NCBI RefSeq assembly: GCF_900156075.1
Contig: NZ_FTMM01000001.1
Location: 62,001 to 126,000 of the forward strand
Reading direction: 5' to 3'
DNA length: 64,000 nt
Source of the DNA: Chryseobacterium sp. RU37D
Lineage (GTDB): Bacteria > Bacteroidota > Bacteroidia > Flavobacteriales > Weeksellaceae
A program made the translations under genes and the position numbers. The stretch's first letter is position 1. Every line of letters begins with the position of its first letter. Below the pieces are notes generated by a model. That model was given only the letters and a program-made list of their open reading frames with translations. It did not search any database and was not told where the DNA came from. Shown here piece after piece: positions 44,786-53,022 of the stretch.

Positions 44786-45349
44786 TCACTTAACTTCCGC
44801 CCTGATCCTGCTCAAGCTCACCTGAGAAATCCCCAAATATGATGCAATATGGCCTAATTGAATGCGCTTTAAAAGAAAAGATTTATTTTTCAAAAGGTCA
44901 TTGTACCGCTCTGAAGCGGTTTTGAATTGTCTGGAAATCAGCAACTCTTCTGTTTTTAACAGTTCTTTTTCTGCAAATTTTCTTCCCCAGTTAGCAATAT
45001 GAATATCTTCATTGAATAATTTTCTTAAATTTTCTGTTTCCAATTTATACAGCTGGCAATGCTCCAGAAGTTCTATATTTTCATACCCTGGCTTATTTTC
45101 CACATAGCTTTTCATGGATACAATAGTTTCACCTTCGCTTCCGAACCAAAAAGTAATATACTTATCTTCAGCACGGGAATAAGCGCGTACAATTCCTTTC
45201 TTGATAAAATAAATGTGAGAAATGACCATATCGGCTTTCATCAAGCAGAAATACTTCGGATAAGATACTTCTGAAATATGACTTTTCAGACTTGACAATG
45301 AGGATTCCGGAAGAGGATATATTCTGTTTAAAATTTCGTCAATATCCAT
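44786..45349 (-). CDS. Crp/Fnr family transcriptional regulator
   Basis: 187 residues: an N-terminal cyclic-nucleotide-binding-type beta barrel ('FIKKGIVRAYSRAEDKYITFWFGSEGETIVSM') and a C-terminal helix-turn-helix ('IASYLGISQVSLSRIRAE'). The cNMP-phosphate binding motif is not conserved, so cAMP is unlikely to be the ligand. No Cys cluster as in Fnr. It lies 107 nt upstream of the SMR gene on the same strand and may regulate it or a distant target. Confidence 0.85.
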   Translation of the reverse strand: MDIDEILNRIYPLPESSLSSLKSHISEVSYPKYFCLMKADMVISHIYFIKKGIVRAYSRAEDKYITFWFGSEGETIVSMKSYVENKPGYENIELLEHCQLYKLETENLRKLFNEDIHIANWGRKFAEKELLKTEELLISRQFKTASERYNDLLKNKSFLLKRIQLGHIASYLGISQVSLSRIRAEVK

Positions 45350-45671
45350 ATATTAAACTAAGATTTTGTCAAAAATATCAGTTTTGAATTTCTAAATAGT
45401 AAATTATTTTTAAAATTTTCATAATTTAATAGAGTAAACGTTTAACCAAAAAATATCGTTAAAATAAATTTTGTTAATATTCAGTTAATACGCATATTCA
45501 TAGATTAATCATTTTATATTTATAACTAATTGTTTTATAAATATTTATGCTTAAAATGGCATTGATTTTAAAAATTTGCGAAAGTACAATTATTTTTGAA
45601 TAATTCAAAAAAAACACCCTATTGTTTTTTATATTTTTTATGGAAATTTTTGCCATTGAATAATAATTTAT
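45350..45671. other. Long AT-rich upstream region of the sugar locus
   Basis: About 320 nt before the LacI gene. It contains the TAAACGTTTAACC operator (45435-45447) and a TATTTTTG -7 box (45591-45598). Confidence 0.5.
45435..45447. promoter_or_regulatory. Probable operator O1 of the LacI regulator
   Basis: TAAACGTTTAACC, whose core TAAACGTTTA is a perfect palindrome with a central CG as in LacI-family sites. An identical 13-bp sequence lies at 46686-46698, immediately upstream of the kinase gene. This repetition around a LacI gene supports autoregulation. Confidence 0.75.
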
Positions 45672-46667
45672 ATGAAAAGAGCTTCCATTAAAGACATAGC
45701 CAGAATTGCAGAGGTTTCCGTTGCAACCGTTTCCTATGTTTTGAATAAAAAGGAAGGAAGTCGCATCAGTGATGCTACCAAGAAAAAAATCCTTGAAGTA
45801 GCTGAAAGTATTAATTATACCCCTAACAAAATTGCTAAAAGCTTAAAAATGAGCAAAAGTAAATTAATAGGACTCATTGTAGCTGATATTTCAAATGATT
45901 TTTATTCAAATATTGCACGCAGTATAGAAGATGAAGCAATGAAGTTGGGGTATACACTCCTTATAGGAAGTTCTGACGAAAATCCGGAAAAATTCAGAAA
46001 GTTGACAGAGCTATTTTCTGAACAGCAGGTAGACGGAATGATTGTCGCTCCAGTGGTAGATTCTGACGAAGCCATTAATAAGCTTATTAAAGAAGAATAT
46101 CCTATTGTAACCATTGACCGATACTTGAAAAACGTAAGCCTTCCGGGGGTGATGATTAACAATTCTGAAATTTCGGAATTTATTTGTGATTATTTGGTGA
46201 AAAAGAATTTTGAAGAGATTATTTATGTGGGATATGAAACTAAGCTTCCGCATCTCCTTGACAGACAGGATGGTTTTGACAAAAGAATTATCTCCTCGGA
46301 AATTTCTGTAAAAAGATTTTTTATAGGAATTCATAATATTACAGAAGAAGTGCATGCTCAGCTTAAACAAAATTTGAATCTTAAGAAAAAAACAGCAATT
46401 TATTTTTCCAGCAACAAACTGGGAATTGCAGGCTTAAGATATCTTAATGATAATAATATCAAGGTTCCGAAAGATGTTTCCGTAATAGCCTTTGATGAAA
46501 CAGAAGCTTATCACCTGTTTCCTACGGAAATAAGCTTTGTACAGCAACCACTGATTGAAATGGCTAAAGAATCTGTAAAACTTCTTGACAGCCAGATTAA
46601 TAATTATCTTCCTGATGGAAAAAGAGTAACCTTCCATGCTAAGTTTATGGAAAGAAATTCTGTATAA
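45672..46667 (+). CDS. LacI family transcriptional regulator
   Basis: 331-residue sugar-responsive repressor. The N-terminal helix-turn-helix is 'IKDIARIAEVSVATVSYVLN' with the hinge helix 'YTPNKIAKSLKMSKS'. A periplasmic-binding-protein-like effector domain follows ('LIGLIVADISNDFYSNIARS', 'IVTIDR', 'VIAFDETEAYHLFP'). It heads the locus with kinase, permease, porin and epimerase genes, all on the same strand. The two matching palindromes before this gene and the next are the candidate operators. Effector is presumably a keto-sugar or its phosphate. Confidence 0.93.
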   Translation: MKRASIKDIARIAEVSVATVSYVLNKKEGSRISDATKKKILEVAESINYTPNKIAKSLKMSKSKLIGLIVADISNDFYSNIARSIEDEAMKLGYTLLIGSSDENPEKFRKLTELFSEQQVDGMIVAPVVDSDEAINKLIKEEYPIVTIDRYLKNVSLPGVMINNSEISEFICDYLVKKNFEEIIYVGYETKLPHLLDRQDGFDKRIISSEISVKRFFIGIHNITEEVHAQLKQNLNLKKKTAIYFSSNKLGIAGLRYLNDNNIKVPKDVSVIAFDETEAYHLFPTEISFVQQPLIEMAKESVKLLDSQINNYLPDGKRVTFHAKFMERNSV

Positions 46668-46685
46668 AAAATTTAACTAAAAAAT

Positions 46686-46698
46686 TAAACGTTTAACC
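46686..46698. promoter_or_regulatory. Probable operator O2 of the LacI regulator
   Basis: TAAACGTTTAACC, identical to the site at 45435-45447; with the preceding T it extends to the 12-bp palindrome TTAAACGTTTAA (46685-46696). It sits directly before the kinase ATG at 46700, overlapping the ribosome-binding region, so binding could block transcription or translation start of the downstream genes. Confidence 0.75.
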
Positions 46699-46699
46699 T

Positions 46700-47596
46700 A
46701 TGATTAATAATACATCTTATGTGGTTTGCTTCGGGGAAGTTCTTTGGGACATTTTTCCCGAAGGTTCTAAAGCGGGTGGCGCGCCATTCAATGCTGCATA
46801 CAATATTCATAAAATGGGTATTGATGCCAAAATGCTCAGCAGAATTGGGAATGATGAATTGGGAAAAAAACTTCTTGATCAAATTAAAGAGTGGGGCATC
46901 ACCACCAATTATATCCAGCGTGATGAGAAACATGACACGAGTACGGTGATTGCTAAAATAGACGAGCATAATGAAGCTTCCTATGAAATCATCAATCATG
47001 TTGCCTGGGATTATATTGAATTGCTTGATGAACATAAAAGATTGGTTTCCAATGCTGAAGCTTTTGTTTTCGGAAGCCTTGCTGCAAGAAACCCAAAGAC
47101 CAGGGAAACACTTCTGAAATTATTGGAATATGCTAAGCTTAAAATATTCGATGTGAACTTCAGGCCACCATTTATTGATATTGAGCTCATTAAAACTCTT
47201 CTTCACAAAGCTGATATTGTTAAAATGAATAAAGCCGAAATGCGCCAGATTATGATGTTCCTGGGTGAAGAATATAAAAGCGAAGACGAAAGTGCAGCTT
47301 TTATCCAGCAGCATTTTAAGATCAACGAAATTGTGCTGACTAAAGGAAGCAAGGGAGCAAGGTATTTTGTCGGTAATCAAAATTACGGATTTACAGCAGT
47401 TCCTGTCACCATTGCGGATACGGTGGGAAGTGGAGACGCTTTTCTTTCTGGCTTTATTTCTAAAAGAATTAAAAATGAAAAGCCGGAAGACATCATGAAG
47501 CAGGCTGTTTCTTTAGGAGGGTTTATCACCTCAAAATCAGGAGCTTGCCCGGATTATGAATATTCTGAATTTGAAAATTTCAGAGATTTAAAATAA
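46700..47596 (+). CDS. PfkB family carbohydrate kinase (fructokinase-like)
   Basis: Phosphorylates a sugar at the expense of ATP; fructokinase is the most likely activity. The N-terminal 'CFGEVLWDIFPEG' and 'GGAPFNAAYNIHKMG' are the substrate-binding signatures of fructokinases, and 'TVGSGDAFLSGF' is the PfkB ATP/catalytic-Asp motif. At 298 residues it is full length. It is placed between the LacI gene and a sugar permease and begins just after an operator. Confidence 0.9.
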   Translation: MINNTSYVVCFGEVLWDIFPEGSKAGGAPFNAAYNIHKMGIDAKMLSRIGNDELGKKLLDQIKEWGITTNYIQRDEKHDTSTVIAKIDEHNEASYEIINHVAWDYIELLDEHKRLVSNAEAFVFGSLAARNPKTRETLLKLLEYAKLKIFDVNFRPPFIDIELIKTLLHKADIVKMNKAEMRQIMMFLGEEYKSEDESAAFIQQHFKINEIVLTKGSKGARYFVGNQNYGFTAVPVTIADTVGSGDAFLSGFISKRIKNEKPEDIMKQAVSLGGFITSKSGACPDYEYSEFENFRDLK

Positions 47597-47630
47597 AATA
47601 TAATTTAAAATTTAACGTAAAAACACACTT

Positions 47631-48878
47631 ATGAATTCAGTAAAATTTACGGAGAGAAAGTATATTGTTGTACTTTCATTTGTTATCTCCTTGTTTTTCT
47701 TTTGGGCAATTGCGCTTACGATGGGAGATGTTCTGAATAAACATTTTCAGAACGTTCTTCATATCTCAAAATCACAGTCGGGTCTGGTACAGCTTTCTAT
47801 TTTCGGAGCCTATGCTTTGATGGGGATTCCTGCGGGGCTTTTCATGAAAAAGTTTGGTTATAAAATGGGAGTTATCCTGGGGCTGACTTTATTTGCAGGC
47901 GGATGTTTTTTGTTTGTTCCTGCGGCCAATATGGCATCGTTTGATTTCTTTAGGATTGCACTTTTCATCCTTGCATTGGGTATGGCAACCTTAGAAACGG
48001 TAGCACACCCTTTTGTAGCATCGCTTGGTGATGAAAGAACAAGTGACCAGAGGGTAAACTTTGCTCAGTCTTTCAATGGATTAGGTGCTATTGTAGGGCC
48101 TTTGCTGGGGGGATTTTTCATCTTTAGCGGAGCAGGAGAAGATCAGTCTTTAGATTCAGTTAAAAGCCTTTACACATGGATCGGAATTGTTGTGTTGGTT
48201 TTAGCCATCATTTTTTCCTTCATTAAAGTTCCGGAACTTAAAGATCCACATGCAGAAGAAATAGAAATTCTTGAGCACGCAACAGGAGAAGACCATCATC
48301 ATGACAAGGTAGATTCCGGGGCTCCTCTCTGGAAGCAGAGACATTTCATCTTTGCGGTAGTTGCACAGTTTTTCAATATTGCAGCACAGGGCGGTACTTG
48401 GGCGTTCTTCATCAATTACGGTGTGGAAAAAATGCATCTGGAAGAAAGCCAGGCATCCTATTATTTTTCCTTAAGTATGGCTATGATGATGATCGGAAGG
48501 TTTATCGGGACATTCTTAATGAGATATATTGCTCCCAACAAAGTGCTTGCTATTTTCACTACTTGCAACATTATACTTTGCCTAATCATTTCTCAAAGCT
48601 TCGGTTGGGTTTCTTTTATTAGTTTAATTATGCTTAATCTATTCTTAAGTGTAATGTATCCTACAATTTTCAGTCTTGGCTTAAAAAAATTAGGCGGAAA
48701 GGTTCAACAGGCGTCTTCTTTCCTTGTAATGGCTATGTTCGGTGGTGCATTCTTCACACCGATTATGGGTAAAATTGCTGAAACAGATGTAGCTCACGCA
48801 TATTTGTTACCGATTATCTGCTATGTAATTATTGTCTTATTTGCTTTAAAACTATACAAACCAAAAACCTTAAAGTAA
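47631..48878 (+). CDS. MFS sugar permease (FucP/GlcP-like)
   Basis: Inner-membrane proton-coupled sugar importer of the FucP branch, 415 residues with 12 predicted helices. The N-terminus 'FFFWAIALTMGDVLNKHFQ' is the branch signature, and 'RVNFAQSFNGLGAIVGPLLGG' holds the substrate-pore Asn/Gln. The cytoplasmic middle loop has a His/acidic insert ('EHATGEDHHHDK'). Fructose or psicose/tagatose are possible substrates. The kinase gene ends 34 nt upstream and the porin starts 3 nt downstream. Confidence 0.88.
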   Translation: MNSVKFTERKYIVVLSFVISLFFFWAIALTMGDVLNKHFQNVLHISKSQSGLVQLSIFGAYALMGIPAGLFMKKFGYKMGVILGLTLFAGGCFLFVPAANMASFDFFRIALFILALGMATLETVAHPFVASLGDERTSDQRVNFAQSFNGLGAIVGPLLGGFFIFSGAGEDQSLDSVKSLYTWIGIVVLVLAIIFSFIKVPELKDPHAEEIEILEHATGEDHHHDKVDSGAPLWKQRHFIFAVVAQFFNIAAQGGTWAFFINYGVEKMHLEESQASYYFSLSMAMMMIGRFIGTFLMRYIAPNKVLAIFTTCNIILCLIISQSFGWVSFISLIMLNLFLSVMYPTIFSLGLKKLGGKVQQASSFLVMAMFGGAFFTPIMGKIAETDVAHAYLLPIICYVIIVLFALKLYKPKTLK

Positions 48879-48881
48879 ACG

Positions 48882-50288
48882 ATGAAAAATATTATATTAA
48901 AAGGCTGTTTTTTGATGCTAATCATCTTCAGCCAAAAGAGTTATGCACAGATTACAATTACCAATAAAAAGTTTTCATTCGGAACTACGGGAAGGATAGG
49001 AGCTGCTTATTCACCCAATGCAGACAGTAGAACAGGACGCCAATTAAACTTGAATAATCAGGGTTCTCTGGGTGGAAGAATGGATCAGGGAGATTATGTG
49101 GATTTTTTACCATCGTTTCATTTTACACCTGTAGTAGGAGACAGTGCAAAAAAAACACAGATAGACATGCAGGCGAGACTAAGTTTCTATTCTGGTGGTA
49201 CATTTCTCGGAAATGTAGATTCAAAATCTAATCAGGGAGTTATTGTTGCCTTACCTGAAGCTTTTGTTGAAGCCAGAAATATTATGGGAAGTGATTGGGA
49301 TGTATGGGCAGGTTCCAGATGGCTAAGATATAATGATGTTCATATTGCAGATTATTTTTATTTTGATGATCATTCGGCGACAGGTTGGGGAATACGTCAT
49401 AAAAACACAAGATTTTCTATGTTCTTTCCGGCTGCTATTGATACGCTTGCCAGCAATTCAACGCCATATTCTTATACAAATATTATCAGCGGAGCAAAAA
49501 ACCTGATCTACAGACAAAGGGAAGTTTTCGTACTAGAGCATACAATCCCTTTCAAAAACGATGAGCACAAATTAAAATTGCTGGCAGAGTTTCATACAGT
49601 AGCCAAATCCGGGAAACATTCTGTAGAGAATTATCCTTCAGATAACGGCTGGGTATTGGGAGCGAAATTAAATTCAAACTTAAAAACTAGATTGCCGGGT
49701 TCATTTAATCAGATCTCTTTACGTTATGGCTCAGGAATTGCCAACGGAGGAGATGCCGGGAATACTCAGACATGGCGTACATACGGTGCTCCGGATGAAG
49801 TGACAAATACGTATAAAGGCGCCTATTCATTAACAGCCGTTGAACATATTTTACTAAACTTATCCAACAGGTGGTCTTTAAATGCATATGCCGTTTACAC
49901 CCAGAGTAAAGGTGGTGCCAGCAGCGATAACAAAGCAATTGACTACTATAAAAGAGAAATTTTCAATAAAAAATCTGAATTTAATACGGGAATCAGAGCT
50001 ACCTATTATTTCAACAACTGGTTCCACATCCTTTCAGAGTTGCATTATGCCCAAAGAAAAGACGGAAATCAGGATCCTGCTTCTATGGTAAAGCTTGTTT
50101 TGGCTCCAACAATTGTTCCTACAGCAGAAAGAAGTGTCTGGGCGAGACCTCACATCAGGCTTATTGCAGAAGTTTCAAGGTATAATGATCAGGCTATGAA
50201 CAGCCTTTATTCACCTTTCCTGCAGCAATCGGGAGCGAAAAGATTCGGAACTTATTTTGGAGTAAGAACTGAGTGGTGGGTATTTTAA
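48882..50288 (+). CDS. LamB-like carbohydrate porin
   Basis: Outer-membrane beta-barrel channel, 468 residues with a signal peptide (to 'SYAQ', residue 22). The pattern 'WAGSRWLRYNDVHIADYFYFD' closely follows LamB '[20 protein letters not shown]', and the protein ends 'TEWWVF', aromatic as in maltoporins. Carbohydrate uptake through a maltoporin-type channel is unusual in Bacteroidota, where SusCD pairs dominate. Its position between permease and epimerase genes suggests it serves the same sugar. Confidence 0.82.
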   Translation: MKNIILKGCFLMLIIFSQKSYAQITITNKKFSFGTTGRIGAAYSPNADSRTGRQLNLNNQGSLGGRMDQGDYVDFLPSFHFTPVVGDSAKKTQIDMQARLSFYSGGTFLGNVDSKSNQGVIVALPEAFVEARNIMGSDWDVWAGSRWLRYNDVHIADYFYFDDHSATGWGIRHKNTRFSMFFPAAIDTLASNSTPYSYTNIISGAKNLIYRQREVFVLEHTIPFKNDEHKLKLLAEFHTVAKSGKHSVENYPSDNGWVLGAKLNSNLKTRLPGSFNQISLRYGSGIANGGDAGNTQTWRTYGAPDEVTNTYKGAYSLTAVEHILLNLSNRWSLNAYAVYTQSKGGASSDNKAIDYYKREIFNKKSEFNTGIRATYYFNNWFHILSELHYAQRKDGNQDPASMVKLVLAPTIVPTAERSVWARPHIRLIAEVSRYNDQAMNSLYSPFLQQSGAKRFGTYFGVRTEWWVF

Positions 50289-50305
50289 CAATATAAGAAT
50301 TAAAA

Positions 50306-51142
50306 ATGAATATAAAATTTGGTACGTCCTTACTGTCATGGATTACACCGGTCTGGAACCCTGAAGCCGGAAAGTATGCCATAGAAAAAACGGCAAAGGC
50401 TGGTTTTGATTTAATCGAAATATTGCTTCCTTCTTCAATGGAATTTAATGCTAAAGAAGTAAAGACTCAGCTTAAAAATAATAATCTTGAAGCAGTTTGT
50501 TCTTTAAATCTTCCTAAAGAAGCCCATATTGCATTTCATCCTAAAGTCGCAGAAAATTTAATGAAGCAAGCCGTTGATACAACTTCAGCATTGGAAACGA
50601 ATTTCTTAGGCGGGGTTCTTCACGGAGGAATCGGTGTTTTTTCGGGAAATCCTTTAACAGAAAATGAAGCGGAAATAATAGTGGAAGTATGGAGTAATGT
50701 GTCAGATTATGCTAAAGAAAAGGGCGTAAATATAGGAATAGAACCTATCAACAGGTACGAAACATATGTTTGCAACACCGCAGAAAATGTACTGGATTTA
50801 ATCTCAAAAACAGGAAAAAACAATCTTTTTCTGCATCTAGACACTTTCCATATGAATATCGAGGAAAATAATTTTTATGATCCGGTAATACTGGCAGGAA
50901 ACAGATTAAAGCATATCCACATGACAGAATCTCATCGCGGGATGCTTGGGGAAGGCAACGTAAACTGGGAGGATCTTTTTAAAGCATTAAAAGAAATTAA
51001 TTTTGAAGGAAATCTAGTGCTGGAAAACTTTTCATCATCTGTTCCGGGAATGCAGCAGATGGTTTCTTTATGGCAAAAATCTCCTTATGATGCAGAAGAG
51101 CTGGCTTTGGGCAGCCTTGAGTTTATGAGAAAATATATTTAA
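50306..51142 (+). CDS. Sugar 3-epimerase (D-tagatose/D-psicose 3-epimerase-like)
   Basis: TIM-barrel metal-dependent epimerase of 278 residues. The D-tagatose-3-epimerase active site is complete: Glu146 in 'GIEPINRYETY', Asp179 in 'LHLDTFHMNIEE', His205 and Arg211 in 'HIHMTESHRGMLGEGNVNW', and Glu240 in 'VLENF'. The spacing equals that of the characterised Pseudomonas enzyme with a constant offset of six residues. Such enzymes interconvert D-fructose with D-psicose (allulose) and D-tagatose with D-sorbose. It closes the locus with the fructokinase-like gene upstream. Actual substrate is inferred. Confidence 0.88.
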   Translation: MNIKFGTSLLSWITPVWNPEAGKYAIEKTAKAGFDLIEILLPSSMEFNAKEVKTQLKNNNLEAVCSLNLPKEAHIAFHPKVAENLMKQAVDTTSALETNFLGGVLHGGIGVFSGNPLTENEAEIIVEVWSNVSDYAKEKGVNIGIEPINRYETYVCNTAENVLDLISKTGKNNLFLHLDTFHMNIEENNFYDPVILAGNRLKHIHMTESHRGMLGEGNVNWEDLFKALKEINFEGNLVLENFSSSVPGMQQMVSLWQKSPYDAEELALGSLEFMRKYI

Positions 51143-51163
51143 TTCAACCTAAAAACACAATGA

Positions 51164-51196
51164 TAAAGTCTTTCCTTAGTTGGGAAGGCTTTTTAT
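51164..51196 (+). terminator. Terminator of the sugar locus
   Basis: AAGTCTTTCC and GGGAAGGCTT pair around TTAGTT, followed by TTTTTATTT, 20 nt after the epimerase stop. Confidence 0.75.
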
Positions 51197-51237
51197 TTAA
51201 ATATCCACGGAATAGCCGAAAGACCAGATTTGTTTAC

Positions 51238-51245
51238 TAACTTTG
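51238..51245 (+). promoter_or_regulatory. -7 element of era
   Basis: TAACTTTG matches TAnnTTTG, 20 nt before the chosen start at 51266. It lies after an earlier ATG at 51230, which is therefore unlikely. Confidence 0.5.
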
Positions 51246-51265
51246 CAGCTCGTAATATAATTTTT

Positions 51266-52141
51266 ATGCACAAAGCGGGATTTGTAAATATAGTTGGGAA
51301 ACCAAATGCCGGAAAATCTACCCTTCTGAACCAGCTGATGGGTGAGAAACTGGCTATTGTAACCCAAAAAGCGCAGACTACAAGACACAGAATTTTTGGA
51401 ATTTATAATGAAGAAGACTTGCAGATCGTATTTTCTGACACACCGGGTGTTTTGGATCCGAAGTATGGCTTACAGGAAAAAATGATGGATTTTGTAAAGG
51501 ATTCTTTACAAGATGCAGATGTTTTCCTTTTCATCGTGGATGTTACTGATAAAGCCGAACCTTCGGATTTTTTAATTGATAAATTGAATAAAATCCCCGT
51601 TCCTGTACTGCTTTTGCTCAACAAAGTAGACCAGACTGACCAGGCCGGGCTTGAAAAGCTGGTAGAAGAGTGGCATAACAGGATTCCAAAGGCTGAAATC
51701 CTTCCTATTTCTGCATTGAATGCTTTTAATACTGAAATTATCTTGCCGAAAATTAAATCATTACTTCCGGAAAATCCGCCATATTATGATAAAGATCAGT
51801 TTACAGACAAACCGGAAAGATTTTTCGTAAATGAAACCATTCGTGAGAAAATTTTACTGAATTATGATAAAGAAATTCCGTATTCCGTAGAAGTGGTAAC
51901 AGAGCAGTTTAAAGAAAAAGAAGGAATTATTTTCATTGATTCTATTATTTATGTGGAAAGAGATACGCAAAAAGGAATTTTAATAGGACATAAAGGCGAG
52001 GCCATCAAAAAAGTAGGTACAGAGGCAAGACTGGACCTTGAAAAATTCTTTGCTAAAAAAATACACCTCAATTTATTCGTAAAAGTGAAAAAAGACTGGC
52101 GAAAAAATGACAGGGATCTGAAAAATTTCGGATACAGGTAA
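51266..52141 (+). CDS. era: GTPase Era
   Basis: Ribosome-assembly GTPase that binds the 3' end of 16S rRNA. The G motifs are 'GKPNAGKSTL' (G1), 'QTTRHR' (G2), 'DTPG' (G3) and 'LNKVD' (G4). The C-terminal KH domain is seen in 'LIGHKGEAIKKVGTEARLDLE'. The start at 51266 (MHKAGFVNIVG) gives 291 residues, close to the normal size. Confidence 0.96.
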   Translation: MHKAGFVNIVGKPNAGKSTLLNQLMGEKLAIVTQKAQTTRHRIFGIYNEEDLQIVFSDTPGVLDPKYGLQEKMMDFVKDSLQDADVFLFIVDVTDKAEPSDFLIDKLNKIPVPVLLLLNKVDQTDQAGLEKLVEEWHNRIPKAEILPISALNAFNTEIILPKIKSLLPENPPYYDKDQFTDKPERFFVNETIREKILLNYDKEIPYSVEVVTEQFKEKEGIIFIDSIIYVERDTQKGILIGHKGEAIKKVGTEARLDLEKFFAKKIHLNLFVKVKKDWRKNDRDLKNFGYR

Positions 52142-52186
52142 CTAAAAAAGCTCTTAGACATTGTTCTATAGAAAATATGCGCCAAA

Positions 52187-52690
52187 ATGAAAGAAGTAAA
52201 ATTCAGGAATGCTAATCCCGAAGACCTCGAAAAAATTGTGGAAATCTACAATTCAACCATCCCGTCAAGAATGGTAACCGCTGATACAGAGCCTGTTTCT
52301 GTAGAAAGCAGGAAAAAATGGTTTGCAGAACACAATTCGCAGACGCGCCCGCTTTGGATAGTCGAAGATATTCAAAATAAAATTTTGGGCTGGGTAAGTT
52401 TTTCTTCATTTTATGGCCGACCAGCCTACAACGGAACAGCGGAATTGAGCATTTATATAGATGAAAACTGCCGTGGGAAAGGTTATGGCAAGAAAATTAT
52501 TCAATATTGTATTGATAATGCGGAAAACTTTGGCGTAAAAACATTATTAGGTTTTATTTTTTTACATAATGAACCAAGCCTGAAGCTTTTCAGATATTTC
52601 GGATTTGAAGACTGGGGCGTTTTTCCTGACGTTGCAGTTCTGGATGGGGTGGAACGAACGTTGGTGATATTGGGAAAAAGGGTAAGTTAG
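52187..52690 (+). CDS. GNAT family N-acetyltransferase
   Basis: 167 residues, resembling phosphinothricin/L-methionine sulfoximine acetyltransferases (PAT branch). The acetyl-CoA loop is 'ENCRGKGYGKKII', and 'VKTLLGFIFLHNEPSLKLFRYFGFEDWG' is typical of this branch. The substrate is not known. It is 45 nt downstream of era but may have its own promoter. Confidence 0.85.
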   Translation: MKEVKFRNANPEDLEKIVEIYNSTIPSRMVTADTEPVSVESRKKWFAEHNSQTRPLWIVEDIQNKILGWVSFSSFYGRPAYNGTAELSIYIDENCRGKGYGKKIIQYCIDNAENFGVKTLLGFIFLHNEPSLKLFRYFGFEDWGVFPDVAVLDGVERTLVILGKRVS

Positions 52691-52722
52691 TCATTGCGAG
52701 GAGCGAAGTGACGGAGCTAACC
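52690..52722 (+). repeat. 'GTCATTGCGAGGAGCGAAGTGA' interspersed repeat
   Basis: A short interspersed sequence of a type recurring between flavobacterial genes. A related 'GTCATTCTGAAAG...GCGAAGCG' is at 33427-33465. It lies about 70 nt before the hairpin element, recalling the pairing at copies 1 and 2. Confidence 0.5.
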
Positions 52723-53022
52723 TTTATACATAAAATGAAATATCTTGTACTTTTTTCAGGAGCTATTTCCCGCTTTTCGCACTCGCTATTTTCTAGGGTT
52801 TCGGCGGGCCTCCGGCCCGCCGAAACCCTAGAAAATGAGCTCAAACAAATGCTGCAATTGGGGCTAGGATGGCAGGACTGATCGCTTCGAGTGCCTCAGC
52901 CATCACAGAATAGCAGTCTTTCTGATCAATATTCAACTGAATTCATAGTTTTAAATTTCCCTCCTTTGATGGGTGGATTACTTTCAAAAACAAAAAAACG
53001 ACCTAAAAACGGTGCTTTTTTA
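52691..53022. other. Intergenic region with repeats
   Basis: No gene. It contains a 'GTCATTGCGAGGAGCGAAGTGA' repeat (52690-52722) and hairpin-family copy 3 (element about 52760-52872). Confidence 0.6.
52788..52836. repeat. Long perfect hairpin, GAGCTCAAACAAA-flanked family, copy 3
   Basis: Perfect inverted repeat with 23-bp arms and a TCC loop (52811-52813). The upstream flank has 'AGCTATTTCCCGCTTTTCGCA' and the downstream flank GAGCTCAAACAAA then 'AATTGGGGCTAGGAT'. It lies between converging genes and so could be a bidirectional terminator. Confidence 0.85.

Noticed and set aside
44349..45349. Guanidine riboswitch upstream of the SMR exporter
   Set aside because: I could not recognise the conserved guanidine-aptamer motifs in the 44679-44785 region or before the Crp/Fnr gene.
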